Positions 1-10,889 of a stretch of DNA of 64,000 nt are shown one piece after another. Below the pieces are notes generated by a model. The model ran no database searches, was not told the DNA's origin, and worked only from the letters and a program-made list of their open reading frames with translations. Origin of the DNA: Chrysogorgia sp. JL179-B06 (taxonomy: Eukaryota > Cnidaria > Anthozoa > Scleralcyonacea > Chrysogorgiidae); assembly GCA_035772405.1 (NCBI GenBank), contig JAYKKM010000450.1, positions 1,337,501-1,401,500 on the forward strand, in the 5' to 3' direction. The position numbers and the translations under genes were made by a program. Each line of letters begins with the position of its first letter. The stretch's first letter is position 1.

Positions 1-192
1 TCACACCTGACATGACATATATATATAGTTGCGGATGAACCAATATTTCTCAGTTGCCCGATGATCGCATGAACGCGTGAAACTCTGAGTAGCGACACAA
101 GACGTCTTAAGTTCATTATCATTATTATTATATATGTATATAGGCAAAAACGATTTACCCACGTACGTTTGTATATATAGCGAGTTATCCAT

Positions 193-2139
193 GTCGACTT
201 TGAATCGTTTCCTGAAACGTGCATAAAGATTGATTTTTATCGTGGTTTTAAGTGATCCGCCTAATATGTCTATCCATCTTTCAAAGCACCACTCGTTAGA
301 CAGCTTGATGATGAATTTTTAAAAGCATAAAAACCATTAAGCCTTTTTTTACACTGCCCACGCTGCACTATGATAGAGCAATTAGCACCGACCATTTGCT
401 TATGGTTTTGCGAAAACGAAACACTCTATTGACTAACCCACCGGGCTAAACTGAAAGAGTTTATCACAAAAGTCGAAAGCAGGTTATTTGTTCACGATAA
501 GTATAAAGAAAAATATATGTATATCTATATAAGATCAGTACTTTACAATGAAAGTATACAAAGGTCAGGTTGACGTTTTAAATGGTCGACGTCAATTAAA
601 AACAAAGATATACATATTAGGACGATTAACGACTTTTAAATGAGTTTGGACAAACTGCTGAGTTGTTTATAGCTCTACAACTCGAGACTGCTGGAGGTAG
701 AAATTGCTCTTGGTCGACTTGGGTCGCATCGAACGACAGAGATGTGCAACTAAAACATACGTGGTAAGGTTAGTTTCTAATTGTGCAGTACAAATATGAC
801 AAGACTGTCATTAGTGGTTTAAAATTTTGATTATCGTAATGATATAGCGATCAGACAGCAGACGGTAAGAGTCCCGCCGAAATTTCTCCGTTTCAGACTT
901 CGGGTGTATATGCGTTTTTATGCTTGCTTATACCAAGCACTTTTGTATAGTCTCTTGTGACTCTCGTCTAGTTTTCAAACGCGAATATAGTGTGGTTTAA
1001 GAGGGTTGTACTACGTAGGTATATCGTGTAGAAATACAATTCGAAAAATCTAAAAGGTTTGTGTTCTGCCGAAACAGGGTGTAGAAGCCTTGGCGTGGTC
1101 GTTTATCTGGCCGATGATTTCGCGTCGGTTCCATCGCCGAAATTCCGGCTTCTTATCGCGCTTCGAGCGTACAATCAACCTGTATGATATATTAACGATT
1201 ATGCATGCATGGCTATTACATCGCGATGATTAGAATTGCATGCAAGTTATTCGACTGCATGCACGATCGGCTGTCAAAACGTATAATCGAGATGTCGTAA
1301 CGTTAATATATATAACACTGTGTAATTGATATCGATATGAGTTGGCAAGTGGGCATGCATGATTAATAGTTGGTACAGATAGTCGCATTTGTTTACCATT
1401 GCAAGCACGACAGGCAGGGAGTACAACGCGTTTACTGACCGACGTGTGATTGAATTAATTTTTTCTCCCACTACAACAGAAACAAATAATCATTTTTAGT
1501 CGCTTCATGAGACTCAAGGATTCTTATATTGTTGTCATTGTTCCACGCTCGGAAGTATATAGCCTCGAGGCGTGTTTTTGTTTCGATGAAGAACTAGCCC
1601 TCAAGGGTCTCTGTCATTCGCATGCACCTGTTCATACTGTATAAGCTTAACGTTCAGTCGAGGTTGATCTGTGCCCGGTGAACTACGTGGACTATACCTT
1701 GGGGCCATGTTAGCCTGCGAGTTACGTTGTCCAAGTCAATATGTCCCCGTGCCATATTTCCTAGGCCAATATGTCCCGCTAGGGGGAGATATATCCAGGG
1801 AATACGTCCCCTCGCCTGTTCGGAAATTTGTCCTCGGCTATTTAAACCTCCACGAGATGAAGCTGAATGTTTGAAGGGGATTTCCGAAGGGGGACATATT
1901 TCCTAGGCTGTTTTTCGGGGCATATATATATGCCCATATACACAAATACGAAGATTTACATAATAATATATATATGCATGCACTTGCGTATAAAGTAATG
2001 ATGATGATATACTGATAAACATAAAATAAAGGGTTGGTTAATATACTGTTTCTTAATATTTCTTCATGATCTGAATTATTCAGGAAATTATTTGAGTAGT
2101 GAGAAATCGTCCTAAACAAGACCTAGCGCTAGTTGGGTC
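193..2139. other. Unassigned sequence in duplicated unit
   Basis: No gene, domain or repeat family recognised; reading frames are short and fall in all phases. The same holds for 3852-5799 in copy 2. Around 1740-1910 there is a cluster of imperfect repeats of a CCTAGGCCAATATGTCCC-like phrase. Confidence 0.5.
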
Positions 2140-2596
2140 GCGTTCTTTGTCAGCGCCCGCGAGCACTCGTCTTCTGGACGATCCTTTTATTAATAATAAT
2201 AATAATAAAGACGTATTAGGAGTATTATACAATAGTCTCAATGCTCTTACAACAATATATATATTCTTAATTTTACTTTCAAAACTAATTACAGTTTCAT
2301 TATAAGATAAAGCCTACTACATATATTAACACTATGAACAATAACTATTAATTTTAAAAAAGAAAAGTCTTAACTGCAGACTTAAAATTACTTAACATTT
2401 TCTTCTTTTTTTCTATTAGTATTAAGGAAACCCAACCCCCCGCCTAACGGACTAATTAGGCGGGGGTTAGGGTTAGAAAACCCGTTAGGCGGGGGGTTAG
2501 GGTTAGGATCTTTTGTTGTGTTGGGGTTGGGTTTCCTTAATATTAATAAAAGGATCGTCCAGAAGACGAGTGCTCGCGGGCGCTGACAAAGAACGC
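2140..2596. mobile_element. Inverted-repeat element enclosing a LINE tail (copy 1)
   Basis: Arms at 2140-2194 and 2542-2596 are about 55 bp and fully complementary as read (the outer end is CGTTCTTTGTCAGCG). A second, inner inverted repeat pairs TTAAGGAAACCCAACCCC near 2422 with its complement near 2522. Between the arms, 2190-2400 matches the minus-strand LINE 3' tail at 30770-30990, and 2455-2510 holds two GTTAGGGTTAG motifs. No transposase frame is present. It resembles a non-autonomous foldback or TIR element that captured, or was invaded by, a LINE 3' end. I found no clear target duplication. Confidence 0.7.
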
Positions 2597-3227
2597 CCGG
2601 GATGTATTAAGACCCGCGCTAGTTGGTTCTAGAAAGGGGAAAACTGATATTTTCTTTGCATAAGTGAATTTGAAATACGAAACAAAAATGAGTCCGAATG
2701 TTTTGACAAAGTCATACATTTTAAATTCATTTTAACGGTTTGTGTTGCCGAAAAGTATAAATCTTTCGGTTACAAATAACCTTGGCGGCCGTGTTTTGAC
2801 TTGTAAAGAGGTTGTGTCTCAAGGCTTTCACAAAACGAGCCATGAACATGCTAAGCCACCAAAATTGATCTCCCGGCGGATTCACACTACCTCTTGAAGT
2901 GGACGCGGGCCCAGGGAATCCAAGATGGCGGCGCATGCGGGGCAAAAGATCAAGTGACCAGAACACTTCGTTTCATGCCTGTCAAGACGCTCTAAAACAT
3001 CAGTATGATTGGAAAAATTGGCAATTTCCGTTCGCAATGGTCGAATTTTGGAGAAGCACTCCCCAGAATGACAGGAGAAGAACCCAGAATGGCTTACCCC
3101 AATGTGATCACTTGGACGCCAACTTGGATTGCCCGATGAGCCTCTATATTTTTAGAGCTCCATTACGAGTCCGCAATCTATGTTTCCTTTATCTATGGTC
3201 TCAAAGTGCAGTACCTGGGTAACCTCT
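2597..3227. other. Unassigned sequence, right part of duplicated unit
   Basis: Contains a 107-codon plus frame (2899-3222) and an overlapping minus frame with no recognised domain. AAGATGGCGGCGCATGCG at about 2921 is a promoter-like or mobile-element-like GC patch. Repeated at 6257-6887. Confidence 0.35.
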
Positions 3228-3235
3228 CTGACGAA

Positions 3236-3236
<1 letters not shown>

Positions 3237-3274
<38 letters not shown>
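3237..3274. repeat. (TA)n microsatellite at duplication junction
   Basis: An uninterrupted TA run starts exactly where copy 1 stops matching copy 2, so slippage or a break in this tract may have shaped the junction. Confidence 0.97.
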
Positions 3275-3276
<2 letters not shown>

Positions 3277-3659
3277 AAACCATATAAAAATTTGGCTGAG
3301 GTTAAAAAGTGCTCAATACTTGAAAAATATAGAGCTGCGAACGAGTCAAACAGCGATACAGAAACAACCAAAAACGTTCCGAAATGAGTTGTACGAGAAC
3401 GAAGCAGAGCTATTATCTGGAGACTCAAAAGAAACAAACGTAGCTTCTCTGTAACCTGGTCGATTTGAGTCATGTAGCATCCTACCAAAGTGGTGCTAAA
3501 AAGTTTGCTTGGAAGAAAAATTGCAGCTGGTTAAAAGCCGATAAAAAACTTCAGTTCTAAACAAGAGGAGTGAAATTGTCTCAAAATGCCGCAATTTATA
3601 ACAAACAATTTAAACCGTGCGAAGAAGAAACTGGACACATCAAACAATCATCCATAATA
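3275..3659. other. Spacer between the tandem copies
   Basis: A 385 bp stretch seen once in the window. A plus frame (3206-3454) crosses the TA tract and then reads a lysine- and glutamate-rich stretch to 3454. I do not recognise a family. It probably belongs to the repeat unit, with its partner upstream of position 1. Confidence 0.4.
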
Positions 3660-6600
3660 TCACACCTGACATGACATATATATATAGTTGCGGATGAACC
3701 AATATTTCTCAGTTGCCCGATGATCGCATGAACGCGTGAAACTCTGAGTAGCGACACAAGACGTCTTAAGTTCATTATCATTATTATTATATATGTATAT
3801 AGGCAAAAACGATTTACCCACGTACGTTTGTATATATAGCGAGTTATCCATGTCGACTTTGAATCGTTTCCTGAAACGTGCATAAAGATTGATTTTTATC
3901 GTGGTTTTAAGTGATCCGCCTAATATGTCTATCCATCTTTCAAAGCACCACTCGTTAGACAGCTTGATGATGAATTTTTAAAAGCATAAAAACCATTAAG
4001 CCTTTTTTTACACTGCCCACGCTGCACTATGATAGAGCAATTAGCACCGACCATTTGCTTATGGTTTTGCGAAAACGAAACACTCTATTGACTAACCCAC
4101 CGGGCTAAACTGAAAGAGTTTATCACAAAAGTCGAAAGCAGGTTATTTGTTCACGATAAGTATAAAGAAAAATATATGTATATCTATATAAGATCAGTAC
4201 TTTACAATGAAAGTATACAAAGGTCAGGTTGACGTTTTAAATGGTCGACGTCAATTAAAAACAAAGATATACATATTAGGACGATTAACGACTTTTAAAT
4301 GAGTTTGGACAAACTGCTGAGTTGTTTATAGCTCTACAACTCGAGACTGCTGGAGGTAGAAATTGCTCTTGGTCGACTTGGGTCGCATCGAACGACAGAG
4401 ATGTGCAACTAAAACATACGTGGTAAGGTTAGTTTCTAATTGTGCAGTACAAATATGACAAGACTGTCATTAGTGGTTTAAAATTTTGATTATCGTAATG
4501 ATATAGCGATCAGACAGCAGACGGTAAGAGTCCCGCCGAAATTTCTCCGTTTCAGACTTCGGGTGTATATGCGTTTTTATGCTTGCTTATACCAAGCACT
4601 TTTGTATAGTCTCTTGTGACTCTCGTCTAGTTTTCAAACGCGAATATAGTGTGGTTTAAGAGGGTTGTACTACGTAGGTATATCGTGTAGAAATACAATT
4701 CGAAAAATCTAAAAGGTTTGTGTTCTGCCGAAACAGGGTGTAGAAGCCTTGGCGTGGTCGTTTATCTGGCCGATGATTTCGCGTCGGTTCCATCGCCGAA
4801 ATTCCGGCTTCTTATCGCGCTTCGAGCGTACAATCAACCTGTATGATATATTAACGATTATGCATGCATGGCTATTACATCGCGATGATTAGAATTGCAT
4901 GCAAGTTATTCGACTGCATGCACGATCGGCTGTCAAAACGTATAATCGAGATGTCGTAACGTTAATATATATAACACTGTGTAATTGATATCGATATGAG
5001 TTGGCAAGTGGGCATGCATGATTAATAGTTGGTACAGATAGTCGCATTTGTTTACCATTGCAAGCACGACAGGCAGGGAGTACAACGCGTTTACTGACCG
5101 ACGTGTGATTGAATTAATTTTTTCTCCCACTACAACAGAAACAAATAATCATTTTTAGTCGCTTCATGAGACTCAAGGATTCTTATATTGTTGTCATTGT
5201 TCCACGCTCGGAAGTATATAGCCTCGAGGCGTGTTTTTGTTTCGATGAAGAACTAGCCCTCAAGGGTCTCTGTCATTCGCATGCACCTGTTCATACTGTA
5301 TAAGCTTAACGTTCAGTCGAGGTTGATCTGTGCCCGGTGAACTACGTGGACTATACCTTGGGGCCATGTTAGCCTGCGAGTTACGTTGTCCAAGTCAATA
5401 TGTCCCCGTGCCATATTTCCTAGGCCAATATGTCCCGCTAGGGGGAGATATATCCAGGGAATACGTCCCCTCGCCTGTTCGGAAATTTGTCCTCGGCTAT
5501 TTAAACCTCCACGAGATGAAGCTGAATGTTTGAAGGGGATTTCCGAAGGGGGACATATTTCCTAGGCTGTTTTTTCGGGGCATATATATATGCCCATATA
5601 CACAAATACGAAGATTTACATAATAATATATATATGCATGCACTTGCGTATAAAGTAATGATGATGATATACTGATAAACATAAAATAAAGGGTTGGTTA
5701 ATATACTGTTTCTTAATATTTCTTCATGATCTGAATTATTCAGGAAATTATTTGAGTAGTGAGAAATCGTCCTAAACAAGACCTAGCGCTAGTTGGGTCG
5801 CGTTCTTTGTCAGCGCCCGCGAGCACTCGTCTTCTGGACGATCCTTTTATTAATAATAATAATAATAAAGACGTATTAGGAGTATTATACAATAGTCTCA
5901 ATGCTCTTACAACAATATATATATTCTTAATTTTACTTTCAAAACTAATTACAGTTTCATTATAAGATAAAGCCTACTACATATATTAACACTATGAACA
6001 ATAACTATTAATTTTAAAAAAGAAAAGTCTTAACTGCAGACTTAAAATTACTTAACATTTTCTTCTTTTTTTCTATTAGTATTAAGGAAACCCAACCCCC
6101 CGCCTAACGGACTAATTAGGCGGGGGTTAGGGTTAGAAAACCCGTTAGGCGGGGGGTTAGGGTTAGGATCTTTTGTTGTGTTGGGGTTGGGTTTCCTTAA
6201 TATTAATAAAAGGATCGTCCAGAAGACGAGTGCTCGCGGGCGCTGACAAAGAACGCCCGGGATGTATTAAGACCCGCGCTAGTTGGTTCTAGAAAGGGGA
6301 AAACTGATATTTTCTTTGCATAAGTGAATTTGAAATACGAAACAAAAATGAGTCCGAATGTTTTGACAAAGTCATACATTTTAAATTCATTTTAACGGTT
6401 TGTGTTGCCGAAAAGTATAAATCTTTCGGTTACAAATAACCTTGGCGGCCGTGTTTTGACTTGTAAAGAGGTTGTGTCTCAAGGCTTTCACAAAACGAGC
6501 CATGAACATGCTAAGCCACCAAAATTGATCTCCCGGCGGATTCACACTACCTCTTGAAGTGGACGCGGGCCCAGGGAATCCAAGATGGCGGCGCATGCGG

Positions 6601-6896
6601 GGCAAAAGATCAAGTGACCAGAACACTTCGTTTCATGCCTGTCAAGACGCTCTAAAACATCAGTATGATTGGAAAAATTGGCAATTTCCGTTCGCAATGG
6701 TCGAATTTTGGAGAAGCACTCCCCAGAATGACAGGAGAAGAACCCAGAATGGCTTACCCCAATGTGATCACTTGGACGCCAACTTGGATTGCCCGATGAG
6801 CCTCTATATTTTTAGAGCTCCATTACGAGTCCGCAATCTATGTTTCCTTTATCTATGGTCTCAAAGTGCAGTACCTGGGTAACCTCTCTGACGAAG
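3660..6896. repeat. Tandem duplication, copy 2
   Basis: Direct repeat of 1-3236 with a single T insertion at about 5570. Beyond 6896 the sequence diverges: copy 2 continues with GGGCCTTCGCTC, completing the hairpin motif, where copy 1 has (TA)n. If the repeat unit is 3659 bp, then 3237-3659 should also lie upstream of position 1, outside the window. Confidence 0.95.
5800..6256. mobile_element. Inverted-repeat element enclosing a LINE tail (copy 2)
   Basis: Second copy of the 2140-2596 element, carried by the tandem duplication rather than by an independent insertion. Structure and sequence are the same. Confidence 0.7.
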
Positions 6897-6915
6897 GGCC
6901 TTCGCTCAAAACGTT
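6888..6915 (+). other. CTGANGA/GAAA hairpin motif, site 1
   Basis: CTGACGA at 6888-6894, an extra A, then stem GGGC, loop CTTC, stem GCTC, then AAAA in place of GAAA and CGTT. The pairing stem is intact but the GAAA box has one change. Copy 1 keeps only its first 9 bases. Confidence 0.6.
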
Positions 6916-7414
6916 AGCTAGAGTATTCGATTTGTATTCAAACCTGCACGCCATCGTTTCGTTCGCCGACATTTCGACATAATTACGAAACAATTACGCC
7001 TTTCAACTAATCTCGCACATGATTGGTCAGTTCGTTTCCCCTTAGCAACGGGCTAGCAACCCGAGGGAAAGATCGAGCTAAAAATGAATAAAACAATCTC
7101 CGTTAAATCTACTTCTTTTTTCTTACTTGTTTTTACGAGTTTTGGTATTTTAAACGATGTAGGTATTTTCAATAAACATGAAATAAACGTTATTCTCCAT
7201 CTTTGTGCATGTTATAAAATATTATCTTATAAAAGCGTTATTTAACTCTTTCCTGACCGGCACAGTCAAAATGGGTCGTAGAAGACCCGCAAAGTCGTCA
7301 ATCGAAAAACACGGCACACGTAACGCAACATTAAAAATTGAAATTCGACAAGCGCATGGAGACACACGAGATCCACGCACACGCCAAGTTTGATTTGATT
7401 TCATAAACAATTCT
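6916..7414. other. Unassigned sequence after duplication
   Basis: No gene recognised. The 62- and 68-codon frames on opposite strands at 7205-7428 overlap and show no domain. Confidence 0.4.
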
Positions 7415-7620
7415 GCGATTGGTGGCATTTTGAGTTTTCAAAATGCTACGCGGGCGCCCAAGATGGCCTTTTCTAGAAAAATGTAAAATTTTCAACCTGA
7501 TTTATGAAAATTAATGCTAATTTATATTAACATAATGTGTTTTGTTCGGGAAATTTAAAAGCACAAGTAAAAGCCGGTTTATTGGGCTTTCAGAAAATGA
7601 AGAGTTCATAGCAACGGACT
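7415..7620 (+). repeat. Dispersed repeat, copy A
   Basis: Shares long blocks, in inverse orientation, with 25865-26020, including TTTATTGGGCTTTCAGAAAA and a TTAATGCTAA block. Both copies lie near a TTTCCTRWCCGGC phrase (7248 and 25788). This is probably a non-autonomous element; its ends are not defined. Confidence 0.6.
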
Positions 7621-8034
7621 GTGACAAGTGGCAACTTGGTGTGCAGCTCAGTAAACCCTTTTAAACTTGAAGAGTAATGGATAATGCCTATTTTCCATAT
7701 CTATATTTGAGTCGTTCTTGAAGAACTAGCTTTATAGGAAGGCAGAATGTAGAATAATGTTTTTCATGTTTATTCAAATTACCCACATCGTTCTGGATAG
7801 CAAAACTCGTAAAAAAACAAGTATAAAGTTCAAGAACAGTCTACCTGAATACGTTTGGCAGAGAATATTGTGTTGAAGAACAAATTAAATTAAGGAATAT
7901 TGTATTTTAATTATTGTTCTTAATTACTCACTTTTACAACTTGCATGGATGTAGTAATTATTTTTATTATTTATCTTATATTAATTAATATCTTCTATCT
8001 ATAATATTTTGTAATTATTGATGCACGTTAGTAT

Positions 8035-8335
8035 TTTGAACGAGCTACTTCCATATGGAACAGTTTGCCGGAATGGTTGAAAAACAACAATTTTACTTTG
8101 CAACGTTTTAAATACGAGTTCAGAAGTATTTTAGTTAAAGAATTTATTGAGGAACATAGCTGATTAGTTTTTAACATTTTAACATTTTAATATTTAGTTC
8201 TATATTGTATATTATATCTTTAATTAGTATCATGTAATTGGACACTGAAAAACCCTTTTGGGAGTGTTTAATAAAGCATTCTATTCTATTCTTCCTAGCT
8301 CTTAGACGCAACGTGTTTAAATAAATTATTGTATT
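8035..8335 (+). mobile_element. LINE 3' end (C-terminus of ORF2 plus UTR)
   Basis: Plus frame 8035-8163 reads a typical LINE reverse-transcriptase C-terminus, including TSIWNSLPEWLKNN, followed by a phenylalanine- and arginine-rich tail and TGA. An AATAAA at 8269 and a TATTG-rich microsatellite (8331-8360) follow, as in the 3' UTR of CR1/L2-like elements. Everything upstream is missing, so this is a 5'-truncated dead copy. The clade is uncertain. Confidence 0.75.
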
Positions 8336-8764
8336 GTATTGTATTCGTATATTGTATTGTGATCACGCAGATGGTTTTGTTAACTTAAATTATACTCGTT
8401 CTTTCCCGGTTGCTTTCTCCATTTCTTGGCAAGAGACATTGGTCGATATGGTTCCCCCGTTGTCGATGTTCGCCAGGGAAATTTGGTTCCTTTTGAAAGT
8501 GCCCGCGCATTTTCGCCTTAATTTTTTCTTCCGGCAAGCAACTTTCAACTTTAACTACTTGATATATATATATGTAAATATCCCACTGACAAACGGCGTC
8601 GTGCACTCAGGATCTTTTTCCCCTATCTCCCTTATTCTAAAGCTAAAAGTTCCGTTCTTCCACGCCTGGCAAAAAGACGCCATATTCTATGCTGTATCAA
8701 GACGTTTAATAAAATTATTAAACCAACCTCGCGCCTCTTCCACCTTCTCCCACCTACCAGAGCG

Positions 8765-8977
8765 AACTCTCATGGCCGTGTTTTGTGCAATTCTAATGAC
8801 CTTTCATTATTTAAGAGCAGAACCGACAGGTTTAATTTAGGAAGAGTTTTTTTCCATTTCCCTAAAGTGTATAATAACGATTGTAAATAATACTATCTTA
8901 TACTTAGCTGCTTATAAAATACTTGTTAAAAATACAGTAATTCACTTTTTAGTGCAATTGTATTTTTGAAATAAACA

Positions 8978-9027
<50 letters not shown>
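8765..9027 (+). mobile_element. Probable LINE 3' end with (ATT)n tail
   Basis: Plus frame 8765-8890 reads SNDLSLFKSRTDRF and then GRVFFHFPKVYNN to a TAA. This fits the variable C-terminus of CR1/L2-type ORF2, though no WNSLP motif is visible. AATAAA at 8970 and a 45 bp (ATT)n run (about 8982-9027) complete a LINE-like 3' end. The longer 168-codon frame at 8334-8840 is in another phase and is probably fortuitous. Confidence 0.5.
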
Positions 9028-9028
<1 letters not shown>

Positions 9029-9165
9029 TTATAAGTTATACAACTGCATAGATAGATTGTAAGATAAAAAGTAATTTTTTTATGTTCGTAACTTTGTTCT
9101 GATGATTCATCAGTATAAGTATTAGATCTATATTTGGCGAAACGATATAGCTGTCCGAATCTTCC

Positions 9166-9625
9166 TACTAAAGCCCCTTACAGACGAGCAAGTTTTTCTA
9201 TGACAATTAAGTTTGCTATGACAAGTTTTAATTGCTCGTGTGTATACGAAAACTTGTCAAGTTTTTCTATGCTAAGTGCACTTGTTGAAAAGCTAGCAGC
9301 CAAGCTTTTCAACAAGTGCCCTTGTCATAGAAAAACTTGACAAAGTACAAAACTTGTTCGTCAATACGGTCATCAAAGAAAACTTGACAAGTTTTTGAGA
9401 AACTGCATGCCGGTGGTCAGCGGTCTATTGTTGTTGCGCATGCTTGTAGACGCTTTTTTGTCGTGGTCCGCTGTACAATTCTATTGCTGGCTGATAACCA
9501 CAATTGTCAAAGAAAACTTGTTGACCGTACACACGAGCAAATAACACTTGTACGTACACACGAACAATGAGCAAATAAAACTTGTCATACTGAAAACTTG
9601 TCATAGAAAACCTTGCTCGTGGTTA
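9166..9625. mobile_element. Foldback element rich in CTTGTCATAG motifs
   Basis: The left end (ACGAGCAAGTTTTTCTATG near 9182) and the right end (near 9598-9622, complementary with a few changes) form imperfect terminal inverted repeats. The interior repeats ACTTGTCA and TTTTCTATGACA variants on both strands, with a strong inner palindrome around 9280-9325 (CTTGTTGAAAAGCT and its complement). No coding capacity. A MITE-like element; its superfamily is not clear. Confidence 0.65.
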
Positions 9626-10189
9626 AAAAAATCGACTTATAATGTATTCAGGCAACGTGTATATTTTTAGCCAGCTGAGCTATGAATGCAGATTATGTTG
9701 GGCTCTAGAAATTTCCGGCATCTTAACCACTTGTTAAAAGCTTCCTCCCTGCAGCTTCCCCGCCCACATCAGCATTTGAGAGTTTAACAAAGTGGTTTTC
9801 AATAACAATTATCATACAAAATATAAATAGAGTGAAGGATTTGAAAAACGCCCTAAGTGATGTCTGCAGACAAAGACGAAGTTTACTTTTGGAGCTTTAA
9901 ATTATTCATTTCCTTTGTTATGCATGTTAATTCTGTTGAAATAATGCAGCTTCCGTGGTTCTAGGACCAGCTTAAGCTCTCTATTCATAAACTTCCCACT
10001 AATACATAAAGCTGCACTCGAATTGAGTTTTGCAAGACAACGTTAGACGGTATTTAATACGGTATTTACTATATGGCTTTTCAAGTTAATTTTCTTCTCT
10101 GTTTTAACGCTGTTTTCGTCTTCAACTTCTTCAGAAGCTGCCGTTTACCTTACCTCTTCACTAGTATGTTTCGTTTCATTTTACATCAG
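9626..10189. other. Unassigned AT-rich sequence
   Basis: Nothing recognised on either strand. Confidence 0.5.
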
Positions 10190-10375
10190 TTAGGCATTTA
10201 TTTTCCGTGCTTTTAGATCATTGAAAAGTTTAAAGAAAAGCAATAATGATGTTCCAGCACATTTTATTGCTCGGTATTTTCAATCAAGATGCCTATAGCT
10301 CTCTTTTATTTTCATTCAAATCAACTCAGAAATTTTCCCGCCAAAACTTACCGATCCGGAAATCCAGCCTATAGG
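10190..10375 (+). repeat. Dispersed repeat shared with 39310-39460
   Basis: Collinear similarity with 39310-39460: GTGCTTTTAGAT, TTAAAGAAAAGCAAT, CCAGCACATTT, TTCATTCAAATCAAC and TTTTCCCGCCAAAA in the same order with small gaps. No coding capacity and no inverted termini seen. Confidence 0.65.
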
Positions 10376-10599
10376 CTGGCAGGTCAATATCGTAGATCAC
10401 GGACCTCGAGGTACCAAAAAATCCAAAACAATGATAAAATAATTATAATATAATAGTATAATTTTTAGTTCCAAAGTAATCCCAACACCGTGCTTAATTC
10501 ACTCCTCGTTCTGTGCAGTATACTGTACGCTACTCGTGCATATATTATAGTTGATACAATACAATCAATATGTTTATTGGTCACCCAAAATGGGCTTTT

Positions 10600-10765
10600 C
10601 ATTTCTAATTTACTCGCATGTTTGGGTTAACGTCCTGAGACGTCTGTGGAAGTTATCAAGAGTTTCTCTTGGTTCTTGGACGGCCTAATTTCGAAAGCGA
10701 TACACCTCATATGTTGGTTCAAAATAGTTCTTCAATTTGGCCTTGGCGGTATCATATTCACTTGC
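10600..10765 (-). pseudogene. Gypsy-like gag fragment
   Basis: On the minus strand one frame reads AKAKLKNYFEPTYEVYRFR, an in-frame stop, then AVQEPRETLDNFHRRLRTL and a TQTCE end. This spacing of an F-E-P, a Y-R-F-R and a predicted helix with R-L-R-T-L is that of the retrotransposon gag domain seen in metazoan Gypsy/Ty3 elements. The fragment is about 50 codons with an internal stop; no protease, RT or LTR is visible nearby. It abuts a plus-strand LINE. Family assignment rests on motif memory, not on a search. Confidence 0.6.
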
Positions 10766-10889
10766 GTCTCGGGAAGCTGCTTAACATTTTCTGGGTCCTG
10801 CTTGATAAAGGAGCAGTGCTCTTTGTCTTTTGGAATCAGTAATACCACTGCATGGATATACGATAAACATATCAGAGTCTGGTTTCCAG

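Larger units (their letters stand above)
1..3236. repeat. Tandem duplication, copy 1 (left edge outside window)
   Basis: Position 1 aligns with 3660, and the match runs to 3236/6896. The offset is 3659 up to about 1915 and 3660 after it, because the T run before CGGGG at about 1910 is one base longer in copy 2. All six longer reading frames compared between the copies translate identically, and I saw no substitution in the lines I compared. Copy 1 ends inside a hairpin motif, just after CTGACGAAG at 3228-3236, where a TA microsatellite begins. The copy may be incomplete on the left. No protein gene is recognisable in it. Such identity means a very recent duplication, gene conversion, or an assembly error. 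Confidence 0.95.

Noticed and set aside
2455..2510. Interstitial telomere or chromosome fusion point
   Set aside because: Only two short GTTAGGGTTAG words, embedded in a mobile element; too little for a telomeric tract.
8334..8840. 168-codon plus frame
   Set aside because: Overlaps a LINE-like 3' end in another phase, begins inside a TATTG microsatellite and shows no domain; treated as chance.
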